From NCBI RefSeq assembly GCF_000312105.1, contig NZ_HE978638.1, positions 175,816 to 239,815 on the forward strand: 64,000 nt of DNA. The letters run 5' to 3'. Below the pieces are notes generated by a model. It did no database searches, was not told the origin of the DNA, and was given only the letters and a program-made list of their open reading frames with translations. This document shows, in pieces, positions 1 through 9,939 of this stretch. Numbering within the stretch: position 1 is the stretch's first letter; each line of letters starts with the position of its first letter. The position numbers were made by a program, and so were the translations under genes. The DNA is from Aeromicrobium massiliense JC14 (GTDB lineage: Bacteria > Actinomycetota > Actinomycetes > Propionibacteriales > Nocardioidaceae).

Positions 1-2298
1 GGTCGTCGGCCAGGCGGCGCGGTGGATCGAGCCCTCCTGCCACCACGACCAGACCTCCTCGGTCACGTACGGCAGGAACGGCGCGAGCAGGCGCAGCTGC
101 ACCGACAGCGCCTGGGCGAACGCGGCCTTGGCCGACTCGCCACCGGCGTCCGTGCGGCGGGCGCGCTCCTTGACCAGCTCGAGGTAGTCGTCGCAGAAGT
201 CCCAGAAGAACCTCTCCGTGACCTCCAGGGCCGACGCGTAGTCGTAGGCCTCGAAGTGCTCGGTGGCGGTGGTGACGACCCCGCGCAGGCGGTCGAGCAT
301 CGCCAGGTCGACGGCCTCGGTGACGCGCGCGGCGTCCAGGTACGAGGCGTCGGCGCCCAGGCCGTAGGCGTCCTCGGCGGCCAGCACGAACTTGCTGGCG
401 TTGAGCACCTTCATGGCCAGGCGGCGGCCGACCTTCATCTGCGCCTCGTCGAACGGCGAGTCGGCGCCCGGACGGGCCCCGGCCGCGCGCCAGCGGACGG
501 CGTCGGCCCCGTACTTGGTGAGGATCTCGTCGGGGACGACCACGTTGCCCTTGGACTTGGACATCTTCTTGCGGTCGGGGTCGACCACGAAGCCCGACAG
601 CGCCGTGTGCGTCCACGGCACCTGGCCGAACTCCTGGTGCGCGCGGACGACCGTGCTGAACAGCCAGGTGCGGATGATGTCGTGACCCTGCGGGCGCAGG
701 TCCATCGGGAACGTGCGCGCGAACAGCTCGGGATCGCGCTCCCAGCCGCACACGATCTGCGGGGTCAGCGACGAGGTCGCCCAGGTGTCCAGGACGTCCG
801 GGTCGGCCATGAAGCCACCGGGGACGCCGCGCTGGCCCTCGTCGAAGCCGTCGGGCGCCTGCGACGCCGGGTCGACCGGCAGCTGGTCCTCGCGAGCCAG
901 GATCGGGTCGTCGTAGACCGGCTCGCCGGCCTCGTCGAGGCGGTACCAGACCGGGAACGGGATGCCGAAGAAGCGCTGGCGCGAGACGAGCCAGTCGCCG
1001 TTGAGGCCCTCGATCCAGTTGGTGAAGCGCGACTGCATGTAGCCGGGCACCCAGGTGATCTCGTCGCCGCGGGCGACGAGCTCCTTGCGCAGGTCGGCGT
1101 CGCGGCCGCCGTTCGCGATGTACCACTGGCGGGTGGAGACGATCTCGAGCGGCTTGTCGCCCTTCTCGTAGAAGTTCGCCATCCGCTGGGTGGGCTTCGG
1201 CTCGCCGTCGAGGTCGCCGCTCTCGCGCAGCGCCTGGACGGTCAGCTCGCGCGCGGTGAACGTCGTCTTGCCGGCCAGCTCGGCGTAGAGCGCGCGTCCG
1301 GCGTCGGTGGCGATCCACTCGGGCACGTCGGGCAGGATGCGGCCGTCGCGGCCGATCACGGTGCGGTTGGGGAGCTGCAGCTCACGCCACCACTGCACGT
1401 CGGTCAGGTCGCCGAAGGTGCAGCAGTGCACGATGCCCGAGCCCTTGGTGGGGTCGGCCAGCGTGTGCGCGACCACGGGTACCTCGACGCCGAAGATCGG
1501 CGAGGTGGCGGTGGTGCCGAACAGGTGCTGGTAGCGCTCGTCGTCAGGGTGCGCGATCAGCGCGACGGCGGCGGGGGTCAGCTCCGGACGGGTGGTCTCG
1601 ACGTGGACCTTCGTGCCGTCGGCGAGGTGGTAGGCGACGCGGTGGTAGGCGCCGGGGTACTCGCGGGCCTCCAGCTCGGCCTGCGCGACCGCGGTCTGGA
1701 ACGTGACGTCCCACAGCGTCGGTGCGTCCTGCTGGTACGCCTCGCCGCGGGCCAGGTTGCGCAGGAACGCGCGCTGGCTCGTGGCCTGGGCCTCGTCGCC
1801 GATCGTCGTGTAGGTCTGCGTCCAGTCGACGCTCAGGCCGAGCGTGCGCCACAGCGCCTCGAAGACCTTCTCGTCCTCGACCACCAGCTGGTTGCACAGC
1901 TCGATGAAGTTGCGCCGGCTGATCGGCACCTGCTTCTTCGGGTCCGGCTTCTCCGGCGGCGTGAAGCCGGCGTCGTAGGGCAGCGACGGGTCGCAGCGCA
2001 CGCCGAAGTAGTTCTGCACGCGCCGCTCGGTGGGCAGGCCGTTGTCGTCCCAGCCCATCGGGTAGAACACCTCCTTGCCGCGCATGCGCTGGTAGCGCGC
2101 GACGAGGTCGGTGTGCGTGTAGCTGAAGACGTGCCCGACGTGCAGCGACCCCGAGACGGTCGGGGGCGGGGTGTCGATCGAGTAGACGTCCGCCCGATCC
2201 TTGCTGCGGTCGAAGCGGAACGTGCCCTGCTCCTCCCACCGCTGGGACCAGGTGGCCTCCAGGCCCTCGAGGACAGGCTTCTCCGGCACGGCGTTCAT
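1..2298 (-). CDS. valS: Valine--tRNA ligase, type 2 (3' end outside window)
   Basis: Class I aminoacyl-tRNA synthetase that charges tRNA-Val with valine in the cytoplasm. About 766 codons are present; the C-terminus runs off the left edge. The HIGH-type motif is HVGH at residues 53-56 and KMSKS lies at about residues 578-582. The N-terminal catalytic core ([13 protein letters not shown], then [13 protein letters not shown]) is typical of the type-2 (archaeal-like) ValRS found in many actinobacteria. The ATG at 2298 has no clear ribosome-binding site. A TAGACT hexamer (minus strand, 2307-2312) lies 8 nt upstream and suggests a near-leaderless transcript; it overlaps the stop of the upstream MMPL gene. 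The long plus-strand frame over the same interval is a G+C-driven shadow. Identification is secure; the C-terminal anticodon-binding part is only partly visible. Confidence 0.96.
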   Translation of the reverse strand, partial: MNAVPEKPVLEGLEATWSQRWEEQGTFRFDRSKDRADVYSIDTPPPTVSGSLHVGHVFSYTHTDLVARYQRMRGKEVFYPMGWDDNGLPTERRVQNYFGVRCDPSLPYDAGFTPPEKPDPKKQVPISRRNFIELCNQLVVEDEKVFEALWRTLGLSVDWTQTYTTIGDEAQATSQRAFLRNLARGEAYQQDAPTLWDVTFQTAVAQAELEAREYPGAYHRVAYHLADGTKVHVETTRPELTPAAVALIAHPDDERYQHLFGTTATSPIFGVEVPVVAHTLADPTKGSGIVHCCTFGDLTDVQWWRELQLPNRTVIGRDGRILPDVPEWIATDAGRALYAELAGKTTFTARELTVQALRESGDLDGEPKPTQRMANFYEKGDKPLEIVSTRQWYIANGGRDADLRKELVARGDEITWVPGYMQSRFTNWIEGLNGDWLVSRQRFFGIPFPVWYRLDEAGEPVYDDPILAREDQLPVDPASQAPDGFDEGQRGVPGGFMADPDVLDTWATSSLTPQIVCGWERDPELFARTFPMDLRPQGHDIIRTWLFSTVVRAHQEFGQVPWTHTALSGFVVDPDRKKMSKSKGNVVVPDEILTKYGADAVRWRAAGARPGADSPFDEAQMKVGRRLAMKVLNASKFVLAAEDAYGLGADASYLDAARVTEAVDLAMLDRLRGVVTTATEHFEAYDYASALEVTERFFWDFCDDYLELVKERARRTDAGGESAKAAFAQALSVQLRLLAPFLPYVTEEVWSWWQEGSIHRAAWPTT

Positions 2299-2306
2299 GA
2301 GGCCTG

Positions 2307-2312
2307 AGTCTA
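2307..2312 (-). promoter_or_regulatory. Candidate -10 hexamer for valS
   Basis: On the minus strand TAGACT ends 8 nt before the valS ATG and overlaps the TAG stop of the MMPL gene. It fits the leaderless pattern seen repeatedly in this window. No convincing -35 was identified. Confidence 0.45.
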
Positions 2313-4421
2313 GGTGCGGACCGCCTCACGACTCTGCTCGGGCGGCGTCTTGGCCGGACCGTCGGTGCGCCACAGCCGGCTCGGCCACCAGATGTGGCGT
2401 CCGAGGTCGAGGTTCAGCGCCGTCACGAGCACCGAGCGGACGATGATCGTGTCGAGCAGGACACCGAGCGCGACCACGAGCCCGAGCTCGGCCAGGAAGA
2501 CGATCGGCAGCGTCGCCAGGGCGGCGAACGTGCCCGCCAGGACGAGTCCGGCGGAGGTGATCACGCCGCCGGTGGCGGCCAGCCCGAGCAGCGCCCCGCG
2601 TCTCGTGCCGTGGCGCAGCGCCTCCTCGCGGACGCGGGTCATGAGGAAGATGTTGTAGTCGATGCCCAGCGCCACCAGGAACACGAACGCGAACAGCGGG
2701 AACGACGTGTCGGCCCCCGCGAAGCCGAGCAGGTGGCGGAAGATCAGGGCGCTCAGCCCCAACGCGGCGCCGAACGAGAGCACCACCGTGCCGAGCAGGA
2801 TGAGCGGTGCCGCGATCGACCGGAGCAGCACGCCCAGGATGATCAGCACCGCGACCAGCACGATCGGGATGATCAGCGCGTTGTCGTTCGACGAGGCCCG
2901 CTGCACGTCGAGGTTGACCGCCGTCGCCCCGCCCACGAGCGCGTCCGCGCCGTCGACGGTGTGCAGCGTCTCGCGAGCCCGGTCGATCGTGTCGGCCGCG
3001 GCGTCGGAGTCGGCCGGGTCGGCGAGCGTGGCCTCGACGTACGCCAGCCCGTCGCGGACCACGGGCTCGGTCACGGTGCCCGGCGCGATGCCGTCGACGT
3101 CGCCCAGGGCGGCGGCGACGTCGTCGGCCGCGTCGGCGTCGGCCACCACCTGGACGGGGTTGCCCGCGCCGCCGGGGAAGTGCTCGGCGAGCACCTCGCC
3201 GGCCGCGATCGAGGGCTGGTCGGAGGTGAAGGTGTCGGCGTTGGACAGGCCGGTGGCGTTGAGCTGGACGATGCCGATCGCGCAGGCGGCCAGGACGAGG
3301 CTGGTGGTGATCCACACGGTGCGCGGGCGCCGGTCGATGCGGCGTCCGATGCGGCCCCACATCGTCCGCTCGCCGCGGTCGGGGTCGCCGTGGTGCGGCA
3401 CGAGCGGCCAGAACACCCAGCGCCCGAAGATGACGAGCAGCGCGGGCAGCAGGGTGAGCATGACGACGAGGGCGACCACGATGCCGGCGGCGGTCACCGG
3501 GCCGAGGCTGCTGGTGGAGTTCATCTCGGCGAACAGCAGGCACAGCAGGCCGACCACGACCGTCGCCCCGGAGGCGATGATCGCCGGACCGGCGTGGCGC
3601 AGCGCGTGGGCCATCGCCTCGTGCCGGTCCTCGAAGTGGTGCAGCTCCTCGCGGTAGCGGGCGATGAGCAGCAGCGCGTAGTCGGTGCCGGCGCCGAACA
3701 CGAGCACGGTGAGGATGCCCGCGCTCTGTGCGTTGACCGTGAGCCCGGCGTCGGCCAGCAGGTAGACCACGCCCTGGGCGATGCCCAGGCTGACCACCCC
3801 GCAGAACAGCGGGATGAGCCACAGCACGGGACTCCGGTAGGTCAGCAGGAGCATGATCACGACGACGCCCACCGCGGCGAGCAGCAGGATGCCGTCGATG
3901 CCGGCGAACGCGTCGGCCTGGTCGGCACCGAGCGCCGCCGGACCGGCCAGGTGCACGGTGAGCCCGTCGGGGGCGCCGTCCTCGGCCACGTCGCGCAGGT
4001 CGTCGACGAGGTCGGGCAGCGCGTCCCAGCCGTCCTGCCCGACGGTCAGCGTGACGACGAGCTGGGCCGCCTCGCCGTCCTCGGACGGGATCGGGCCGAC
4101 CACCGGCGCCGAGACGGTGTCGACGTCGGCGACCTCCTTGGCGTCCTCGGCCACCGCCGCGAGGTCCTGCGGGGTGAGGCCGCCCGGTCGCGTGTAGAGC
4201 AGCACCGCGGGGACGGCGTCGGGGTCGGAGAACGCCGACGACTGCTCGATGACCTGGGTCGACTCGGCCGAGCCGGGCAGCCAGGAGCCGACGTCGTTGT
4301 CCTCGACCTCGGTCAGCCTGCTCCCCAGCGAGCCGAAGATGCCGGTCAGCACGAGGGCGACGACGAGGACCGCCCACTTGGTCCAGCGGTGGGTGATCCA
4401 CCCGGATGTCGAACGGGACAT
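2310..4421 (-). CDS. MMPL/RND-family transporter
   Basis: A 703-aa inner-membrane transporter of the MMPL (mycobacterial membrane protein large) branch of the RND superfamily, probably a proton-driven exporter of lipids or hydrophobic compounds. It has the duplicated layout: a first transmembrane helix near residues 13-33, a large extracytoplasmic domain, a bundle of about five helices with a [15 protein letters not shown] motif, a second extracytoplasmic domain, and a second bundle with a [15 protein letters not shown] motif. Both motifs carry the Asp-Tyr pair expected for proton coupling. The ATG is preceded by AGGAG with normal spacing. It ends 11 nt before the valS start on the same strand and is divergent from folC. 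The substrate cannot be read from sequence; the neighbours give no clue. Confidence 0.93.
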   Translation of the reverse strand: MSRSTSGWITHRWTKWAVLVVALVLTGIFGSLGSRLTEVEDNDVGSWLPGSAESTQVIEQSSAFSDPDAVPAVLLYTRPGGLTPQDLAAVAEDAKEVADVDTVSAPVVGPIPSEDGEAAQLVVTLTVGQDGWDALPDLVDDLRDVAEDGAPDGLTVHLAGPAALGADQADAFAGIDGILLLAAVGVVVIMLLLTYRSPVLWLIPLFCGVVSLGIAQGVVYLLADAGLTVNAQSAGILTVLVFGAGTDYALLLIARYREELHHFEDRHEAMAHALRHAGPAIIASGATVVVGLLCLLFAEMNSTSSLGPVTAAGIVVALVVMLTLLPALLVIFGRWVFWPLVPHHGDPDRGERTMWGRIGRRIDRRPRTVWITTSLVLAACAIGIVQLNATGLSNADTFTSDQPSIAAGEVLAEHFPGGAGNPVQVVADADAADDVAAALGDVDGIAPGTVTEPVVRDGLAYVEATLADPADSDAAADTIDRARETLHTVDGADALVGGATAVNLDVQRASSNDNALIIPIVLVAVLIILGVLLRSIAAPLILLGTVVLSFGAALGLSALIFRHLLGFAGADTSFPLFAFVFLVALGIDYNIFLMTRVREEALRHGTRRGALLGLAATGGVITSAGLVLAGTFAALATLPIVFLAELGLVVALGVLLDTIIVRSVLVTALNLDLGRHIWWPSRLWRTDGPAKTPPEQSREAVRT

Positions 4422-4557
4422 GGGCGCTCCTGAGCACGTGAGATGGGGGCGTCCCGAGCACGACCAGGTCAGGTCCCATCATGCGCCTGACCACCGACAG
4501 GATCGATACCCGGAAGAACCCTGGTCTCGCCCCTGGGACCTCGCTGGCCGCGCCTGG

Positions 4558-4563
4558 GATACT
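4558..4563 (+). promoter_or_regulatory. -10 hexamer of leaderless folC
   Basis: GATACT ends 7 nt before the ATG at 4571, placing the expected transcription start on or next to the start codon. No Shine-Dalgarno sequence is visible there. This supports the ATG at 4571 over the in-frame upstream ATG at 4481. Confidence 0.6.
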
Positions 4564-4570
4564 GGGCGCG

Positions 4571-5920
4571 ATGAGACCTACCTATGCCGAGGTCGAGCGG
4601 GCCCTCCTGGGCCGCTGGCCCGAGACCAAGCTCGAGCCCTCCCTCGACCGCATCCGCGCGCTGATGGACCTGCTGGGCGAGCCCCAGCGGGCCTACCCCG
4701 TCGTGCAGCTGACCGGCACGAACGGCAAGACGTCCACCAGCCGCATGATCGACGCGCTGCTGCGCGAGCGCCAGCTCCGCACGGGCCGGTTCACCAGCCC
4801 GCACCTGGTCTCGATGACCGAGCGCATCACGCTCGACGGCGAGCCGCTGAGCGAGGACGCCTTCGTGGACGCCTTCGCCGACGTGGCCGCGTACGCGCAG
4901 ATCGTCGACGACTCCTCGGCGCAGCACGGCGGGGCGCCGCTGTCGTTCTTCGAGACCGTCGTGGCCATGGCCTACGCCGCGTTCGCCGACGCCCCGGTCG
5001 ACGTCGCCGTCGTCGAGGTCGGCATGGGCGGCACGTGGGACGCCACGAGCGTCGCCGAGGCCTCGCTCGCGGTCATCACGCCGATCGACGTCGACCACGC
5101 CAAGTACCTGGGCGACTCGCCCGAGCTGGTGGCGGTCGAGAAGGCCGGCATCATCCACGCCGGCGCGCAGGCGGTCATCGCCGAGCAGCGTCCCGAGGTG
5201 CTGGACGTCCTGCTGCGTCGCGCCGCCGAGGTCGGCGCCACGGTGCACCGCCAGGGCGTCGACTTCGGCGTGGCCGAGCGGGTGCCCGCGCTCGGCGGAC
5301 AGGTCATCACCCTCGACGGGCTGGGCCGGCGCTACGAGGACGTCTTCCTGCCGCTGCACGGCGCCCACCAGGCGCAGAACGCGGCCGTCGCCCTCGCGGC
5401 GGTCGAGGCGTTCACCGGGTCCGGCGAGCTCGAGCCCGCCCTGGTCGAGGCGGCGTTCGCCTCCGTCACGTCGCCCGGACGCCTCGAGGTCGTGCGCCGC
5501 AGCCCGACCGTGCTGCTCGACGCCGCCCACAACCCGCACGGCGCGGCGGCGCTGGTCGACGCGGTGCAGGAGGCGTTCGCGTTCAGCCCGCTCGTCGGCG
5601 TCGTCGGCATGATGGCCGACAAGGACGTCGACGGCATCCTGCGCGTGCTCGAGCCCCTGCTGGCCACGATCGTCGTCACGCAGAGCTCCTCGGACCGCTC
5701 GATGCCGGCCGCCGAGCTGGCCGAGGTCGCCACCGACCTGTTCGGCGAGGACCGCGTCGTCCTGGCCCCCGGACTGGACGACGCGCTGGCCACCGCGATC
5801 AACCTGGCCGAGTCCGCCGAGGGCTACGAGGACGCGCTCGGCAGCGGCGGCGTGCTGGTGACCGGCTCGGTCGTCACCGTCGGCGAGGCCCGCGTGCTGC
5901 TCGGGAGCGGTGCCGCGTGA
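4571..5920 (+). CDS. folC: Dihydrofolate/folylpolyglutamate synthase
   Basis: Cytoplasmic Mur-ligase-fold enzyme of folate metabolism. It adds glutamate to dihydropteroate and/or extends the polyglutamate tail of folates using ATP. The protein is 449 aa, normal for FolC. The ATP-binding loop TGTNGKTST is at residues 48-56, followed by the FTSPHL segment and, further on, the VEVGMGGTWDATS and DHAKYLGDS segments. A C-terminal ligase domain with LLDAAHNPHG follows. The frame is open upstream to an ATG at 4481, but the 4571 start matches the family N-terminus and has a leaderless -10. Its TGA overlaps the GTG of the DUF4233 gene (GTGA), so the two are translationally coupled, as usual in actinobacteria. 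Confidence 0.97.
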   Translation: MRPTYAEVERALLGRWPETKLEPSLDRIRALMDLLGEPQRAYPVVQLTGTNGKTSTSRMIDALLRERQLRTGRFTSPHLVSMTERITLDGEPLSEDAFVDAFADVAAYAQIVDDSSAQHGGAPLSFFETVVAMAYAAFADAPVDVAVVEVGMGGTWDATSVAEASLAVITPIDVDHAKYLGDSPELVAVEKAGIIHAGAQAVIAEQRPEVLDVLLRRAAEVGATVHRQGVDFGVAERVPALGGQVITLDGLGRRYEDVFLPLHGAHQAQNAAVALAAVEAFTGSGELEPALVEAAFASVTSPGRLEVVRRSPTVLLDAAHNPHGAAALVDAVQEAFAFSPLVGVVGMMADKDVDGILRVLEPLLATIVVTQSSSDRSMPAAELAEVATDLFGEDRVVLAPGLDDALATAINLAESAEGYEDALGSGGVLVTGSVVTVGEARVLLGSGAA

Positions 5921-6264
5921 AGCACATGTGCCAGGCCATCCTGGTCTTCGAGGCGATCCTGCTCGGGCTGTCGATCCCGATCCTGATCCAGGTCGCCGAC
6001 GTCTCGACCGGCACCGCCGTGACCGTGTGCTCGGTGCTGGCCGTGCTCGCCCTGCTGACCACCGGCCTGTTCCGCCGCGGCGCGGTCGGCGACGTGCTGG
6101 GCTGGGCGGTGCAGGTCGGCTTCGTCGCCCTGGGCCTGCTGCACCCGGCGTTCTTCTTCGTGGGCGGCCTGTTCGCGCTGCTCTACTGGGCCGGCTGGGC
6201 GCTCGGGCGCAAGATCGTGGCCGACCGCGAGCGCTGGGCCGCGGAGGGCCGCGAGCCCGCCTGA
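5917..6264 (+). CDS. DUF4233 family small membrane protein
   Basis: A 115-aa integral membrane protein with about four hydrophobic segments (FEAILLGLSIPILIQVA; GTAVTVCSVLAVLALLTTGLF; a segment around GWAVQVGFVALGLLH; and FFFVGGLFALLYWAGWALG) and a charged C-terminus. The FEAI segment near the N-terminus and its position immediately after folC are characteristic of the DUF4233 family. The GTG start overlaps the folC stop by four bases; an in-frame ATG three codons later is the alternative. Function is unknown. The conserved coupling to folC suggests a role linked to folate metabolism or transport, which is inference only. Confidence 0.85.
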   Translation: MKHMCQAILVFEAILLGLSIPILIQVADVSTGTAVTVCSVLAVLALLTTGLFRRGAVGDVLGWAVQVGFVALGLLHPAFFFVGGLFALLYWAGWALGRKIVADRERWAAEGREPA

Positions 6265-6292
6265 GCCCGGTGGCGCGCGTCACACCCCGCCG

Positions 6293-6298
6293 TACAGT
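6293..6298 (+). promoter_or_regulatory. -10 hexamer of leaderless metallophosphoesterase gene
   Basis: TACAGT ends 6 nt before the GTG at 6305. There is no ribosome-binding site, so the mRNA is probably leaderless. Confidence 0.5.
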
Positions 6299-6304
6299 GG
6301 GGTC

Positions 6305-6994
6305 GTGGTCCGTGCACTGGTGGTCGCCGACGAGGTCGTGGAGCAGCTCTACGACGTCTCGGTCCAGCGCTACCGTCCCGACCTCGTGCTCGCCGCCGGC
6401 GACCTGCCCTGGGCGTACCTGGAGTTCCTGTCGTCGGCGCTCGACGTCCCCGTCGTGTTCGTGCCGGGCAACCACGACGCGGCGATCCCCACGGTCCGCC
6501 GCGGTCTCGGTGGCGGCCTGTTCGAGGCCGGCCTGCCGGTCGACGCGCCGCGGCCGCACGGCTGCCTCAACGCCGACGAGCGCGTGGTGGAGGTCGCCGG
6601 CCTGCGCATCGCCGGGCTCGGCGGATGCGTGCGCTACAACGACGGTCCGCACCAGTACACGCAGAAGCAGTACCACCGGCGCGCCCGCCGGCTCGCCCGC
6701 CGGGCCGACCGTGCCGGGGGACCGATCGACGTCCTGCTGACCCATGCGCCGCCGCTCGGCCTGGGTGACGAGCCCGACCCGTGCCACGTCGGCGTCGAGG
6801 CGCTGCACGGCACGCTCGACCGGCTCGAGCCGACCTGGCACCTCCACGGGCACATCCACCCCTACGGGCACCCGCGTCCCGACCGCACCGTCGGACGCAC
6901 CACGATCCGCAACGTCGTGCCCTGGACGATGCTCGACGTCGCCCCGCGCGACGCGCACACCGAGATGCTGCACGCCCTGCGGAGGGTGGGCTGA
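6305..6994 (+). CDS. Calcineurin-like metallophosphoesterase
   Basis: A 229-aa soluble protein of the metallo-dependent phosphatase superfamily. Metal-binding motifs occur in order: ADE at about residues 8-10 (the usual DxH first motif, with Val in place of His), AAGDLPW at about 31-37, PGNHD near 56-60, THAPP near 147-151, and HLHGHIHP near 179-186. The substrate is unknown; the family includes phosphodiesterases and phosphomonoesterases. The GTG start is supported by the -10 box just upstream. It is followed 2 nt later by the ParB-like gene, so the two are probably one operon. The changed first motif recurs in related actinobacterial proteins to my knowledge and need not mean loss of activity. 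Confidence 0.85.
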   Translation: MVRALVVADEVVEQLYDVSVQRYRPDLVLAAGDLPWAYLEFLSSALDVPVVFVPGNHDAAIPTVRRGLGGGLFEAGLPVDAPRPHGCLNADERVVEVAGLRIAGLGGCVRYNDGPHQYTQKQYHRRARRLARRADRAGGPIDVLLTHAPPLGLGDEPDPCHVGVEALHGTLDRLEPTWHLHGHIHPYGHPRPDRTVGRTTIRNVVPWTMLDVAPRDAHTEMLHALRRVG

Positions 6995-6996
6995 CG

Positions 6997-7881
6997 ATGC
7001 CCGTGCGCGACACCGGCTCGCCCCGCGCGGACGCCGAGAACGACTTCATCCGGGCCCGCCGCCACCAGGTGCTGTCCGCCCTGGCCGGCTGGCTGCGCAA
7101 CGACACGCACGACGTCGTGCAGTCGCTCTCGTTCGACGAGGCGGTCGAGGCGCTCGGCCGCCGTGGCGAGACCTACCGCGGCACGCAGGTCATCCCGCTC
7201 GACGCGATCATCGGGTCGGTCGACCGCATGCGTGACTTCGACCGCCGCTTCCGGCCCACGTCCAGCAAGAGCCGGCAGCGCTGGGAGCGTCTGGCCCGGG
7301 CGAGCCGCACCGGCGAGACGATCCCGCCGATCGACGTCTACCAGCTGGGGGACTACTACTTCGTGCGCGACGGGCACCACCGCGTCTCGGTGGCCCGCGC
7401 GCTCAACCTCGACGTCATCGAGGCCAACGTCACCGAGGTGCTGACGATGCTGTCGCCGGTGGAGTTCTCGCGCCGCGAGCAGCTCGAGCGCAAGCACTGG
7501 CGGCGCATCTTCCTCGAGCGCGTGCCGCTCAGTCGCGAGCGGCGCTCGCACATCGAGGTCACCGACCCGGTGCACTACGGCTGGCTCGCCGAGATGGTCG
7601 AGGCCTGGGGCGCGCGGCTCATGCACTCCGAGGAGGCGTACCACGACCGAGCCACCGTCGCGTCGCGCTGGTACGCGGAGGACTTCACCCCGGTGCTGGA
7701 GATGATCGAGGACGCCGGCGTGCGCGGCGAGGACGAGACCGAGGCCGACGCCTACATGCGCGTCTCGGGGGAGCGGTACCGGCTGATCCGTGAGCACGAG
7801 TGGAACCGCGACATCATGGCCCAGGTCACCCGGCGCCGCCGTCGTCCCCGGCGCAAGCAGGACGACCCGACCCGTCTGTGA
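6997..7881 (+). CDS. Stand-alone ParB-like domain protein
   Basis: A 294-aa soluble protein. Residues about 60-145 resemble the ParB N-terminal (ParB/Srx, CTPase-type) domain: a VIPLDAIIGSVDR segment and then YYFVRDGHHRVSVARAL, the characteristic motif for nucleotide or phosphate binding. There is no recognisable helix-turn-helix of a chromosomal ParB and no parA or parS nearby, so this is not the chromosome segregation protein. The ATG is preceded by GGAGGG. The C-terminus ends in a highly basic tail rich in Arg and Lys. It lies 2 nt behind the metallophosphoesterase and is probably co-transcribed with it. Role unknown. Confidence 0.75.
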   Translation: MPVRDTGSPRADAENDFIRARRHQVLSALAGWLRNDTHDVVQSLSFDEAVEALGRRGETYRGTQVIPLDAIIGSVDRMRDFDRRFRPTSSKSRQRWERLARASRTGETIPPIDVYQLGDYYFVRDGHHRVSVARALNLDVIEANVTEVLTMLSPVEFSRREQLERKHWRRIFLERVPLSRERRSHIEVTDPVHYGWLAEMVEAWGARLMHSEEAYHDRATVASRWYAEDFTPVLEMIEDAGVRGEDETEADAYMRVSGERYRLIREHEWNRDIMAQVTRRRRRPRRKQDDPTRL

Positions 7882-7893
7882 CGGGCCGGGTCG
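7863..7893. terminator. Bidirectional terminator-like hairpin
   Basis: CGACCCGACCCGTC (7863-7876) pairs with GACGGGCCGGGTCG (7880-7893) with one wobble and a 3-nt loop. It contains the stop of the ParB-like gene and sits just before the convergent stop of the sugar ABC ATPase. There is no T-run, as is common in high-G+C actinobacteria. Confidence 0.55.
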
Positions 7894-7908
7894 CGGCGCC
7901 TGCGGGTC

Positions 7909-9084
7909 TCAGTCGACGCGGGCGGTGAGGTTGTCGCCGCTCTTGGGGTCGAACACCTGGATCTTGCTGGTGTCGATCCACAGCTTGGCCGGCTGGCCGG
8001 CCCGCACCCCGGACGTGGGCTCGAGGCGGGCGGTGACCTGCACGCCGCCGACGCCCATCTCCGCGCCGGTGTCGCGGGCCAGCTCGTCCAGCCCGCCGCT
8101 GCTGCCCAGCTGGGCGTCGACGGTGAAGTAGGCGAACACGTCCGAGCCCATCGACTCGACCAGGTCGACGGTGACCTCGGTGGTGCCGCCCTTCGACGGG
8201 TCGGCCACCAGGGCGGCGTCCTCGAAGTGCTCGGGGCGCAGGCCCACGATGACCTCACGGCCCTTCGCGTTCGCCTCGACCGCGCGCCGGCGGTCGTCGG
8301 GCAGGGCCAGGTCGCCGAGCGGGCTGTGCAGCACGCCGCCGTCGAGCGTGGCCGGCAGGAAGTTCATCGACGGGCTGCCGATGAAGCCCGCGACGAACAG
8401 GTTGGCCGGGTGGTCGTAGAGGAACGCCGGGCTGCCGACCTGCTGCACGATGCCGCCGCGCATGACGACCACCCGGTCGCCCAGCGTCATGGCCTCGGTC
8501 TGGTCGTGGGTGACGTACAGCGTCGTGGTGCCCAGCTTCTTCTGGATGCGCGAGACCTGCGTGCGCATCTGCACGCGCAGCTTGGCGTCCAGGTTCGACA
8601 GCGGCTCGTCCATGAGGAACGCCTTGGGCTGGCGGACGATCGCTCGTCCCATCGCGACGCGCTGGCGCTGGCCGCCGGACAGGTTGGCCGGGCGGCGCTC
8701 CAGGTGCTGGGTCAGCTCGAGCATCTCGGCGGCCTCGCCGACCTTCTGCCGGATGGTGTTCTTGTCGGTGCCCGCGAGGGTCAGCGGGAACGCCATGTTC
8801 TCGAACACCGTCATGTGCGGGTACAGCGCGTAGGACTGGAACACCATCGCGATGTCGCGGTCCTTGGGCGCCTTGTCGTTGACGACCTTGCCGTCGATGC
8901 GCAGCTCGCCGGAGCTGATGTCCTCGAGCCCGGCGACCATGTTGAGGGTGGTCGACTTCCCGCAGCCCGACGGGCCCACGAGGATGATGAACTCCCCGTC
9001 GGCGATCTCGAGGTTGAGGTGGTCGACGGCGAGCGCGCCGTCGGGGTAGCGCTTGACGACGTTGTCCAGGACGATCTCGGCCAC
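7909..9084 (-). CDS. Sugar ABC transporter ATPase (UgpC/MsmK/SugC type)
   Basis: A 391-aa nucleotide-binding subunit that powers the adjacent sugar importer at the inner face of the membrane. Walker [10 protein letters not shown] is near residues 37-45, the signature LSGGQRQR near 134-141, Walker B LMDEPLSNLDAK near 155-166, and the switch His in VTHDQTEA near 191. After about residue 235 there is an extended C-terminal TOBE-type regulatory domain with VGLRPEHFE, typical of MalK/UgpC/MsmK ATPases that can serve several sugar importers. The GTG start is preceded by AAGGAG. It is the last gene of the operon SBP-permease-permease-ATPase, 18 nt after the second permease. Confidence 0.95.
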   Translation of the reverse strand: MAEIVLDNVVKRYPDGALAVDHLNLEIADGEFIILVGPSGCGKSTTLNMVAGLEDISSGELRIDGKVVNDKAPKDRDIAMVFQSYALYPHMTVFENMAFPLTLAGTDKNTIRQKVGEAAEMLELTQHLERRPANLSGGQRQRVAMGRAIVRQPKAFLMDEPLSNLDAKLRVQMRTQVSRIQKKLGTTTLYVTHDQTEAMTLGDRVVVMRGGIVQQVGSPAFLYDHPANLFVAGFIGSPSMNFLPATLDGGVLHSPLGDLALPDDRRRAVEANAKGREVIVGLRPEHFEDAALVADPSKGGTTEVTVDLVESMGSDVFAYFTVDAQLGSSGGLDELARDTGAEMGVGGVQVTARLEPTSGVRAGQPAKLWIDTSKIQVFDPKSGDNLTARVD

Positions 9085-9102
9085 GGTCGGCTCCTTTGCT
9101 GG

Positions 9103-9939
9103 TCAGCCCTTGACGGCACCGGACGTGAGCCCGGCGACGATGCGGCGCTGGAAGAACAGGACGAAGAGGATGATCGGGATGGTGATGACGACCGCTCCGG
9201 CGGCGATCGCGGCGGTCGGCTTCTCGAACGTGGTGGCGCCGGTGAAGTAGGACAGCGCCGCCGGCACGGTCCGGGCGTTCGAGGAGGACGTCAGCGAGAT
9301 GGCGAACAGGAAGTCGTTCCAGCAGGAGATGAAGACCAGGATCGCCGTGGTGAACACGCCCGGCAGTGCCAGCGGCGCGATCACCTTGCGGAAGGCCTGG
9401 AACGGCGTGGCGCCGTCCATCTTGGCCGCCTTCTCCAGCTCCCACGGGATCTCGCGGAAGAACGCCGACAGCGTGTAGATCGCCAGCGGCAGCGCGAACG
9501 TGATGTACGGGACGATCAGGCCGAGCCAGGTGTCGAAGATGCCGATCGCCGTCTCGATGCGGAACAGCGGCGTGACCAGGGCGATCTGCGGGAACATCGC
9601 GATCAGCAGCGAGATGCCGACGATCGAGCGCTTGCCCGGGAAGTCCAGGCGGGCGATCGCGTAGGCGGCCATCGTGCCCAGGATCAGCGCGACGAAGGTC
9701 GAGATCAGGCAGATGCCGATCGAGTTGAACAGCGCCCGCAGGAAGTCGTCGTTGTTGAAGATCTGGTCGTAGGCGTCCCAGGTGATGGCGGTCGGCAGGA
9801 AGTTGCCGTCGTTCAGCGTGCCGTCGGTCTTGAGCGACAGCGACACGATCCAGACGACGGGCACCAGGGCGTAGAGCAGGACGACGAGGTCGACGGCCGC
9901 CCAGGCGGCCTTCCTGCGGGGCGTCTCGATGGTGCTCAT
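9103..9939 (-). CDS. Sugar ABC transporter permease (SugB/MalG type)
   Basis: A 278-aa polytopic membrane protein with six predicted helices. It carries the cytoplasmic EAA loop ([20 protein letters not shown]), which docks onto the ATPase. The N-terminus and the loop [18 protein letters not shown] are typical of the MalG/SugB half of binding-protein-dependent carbohydrate importers. The ATG start overlaps the stop of the upstream permease by four bases (ATGA), so the two halves of the channel are translationally coupled. The frame continues upstream, but that extension lies inside the preceding gene and is not used. Confidence 0.94.
   Translation of the reverse strand: MSTIETPRRKAAWAAVDLVVLLYALVPVVWIVSLSLKTDGTLNDGNFLPTAITWDAYDQIFNNDDFLRALFNSIGICLISTFVALILGTMAAYAIARLDFPGKRSIVGISLLIAMFPQIALVTPLFRIETAIGIFDTWLGLIVPYITFALPLAIYTLSAFFREIPWELEKAAKMDGATPFQAFRKVIAPLALPGVFTTAILVFISCWNDFLFAISLTSSSNARTVPAALSYFTGATTFEKPTAAIAAGAVVITIPIILFVLFFQRRIVAGLTSGAVKG

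Noticed and set aside
22..2307. 761-aa plus-strand open frame
   Set aside because: It is antisense to valS, which has full catalytic motifs on the minus strand. Long antisense frames are expected at about 70% G+C.
2394..4433. 679-aa plus-strand frame over the MMPL gene
   Set aside because: Shadow of the minus-strand transporter, which has clear RND motifs and a ribosome-binding site; the shadow translation is Arg/Gly/Asp-rich with no fold signature.
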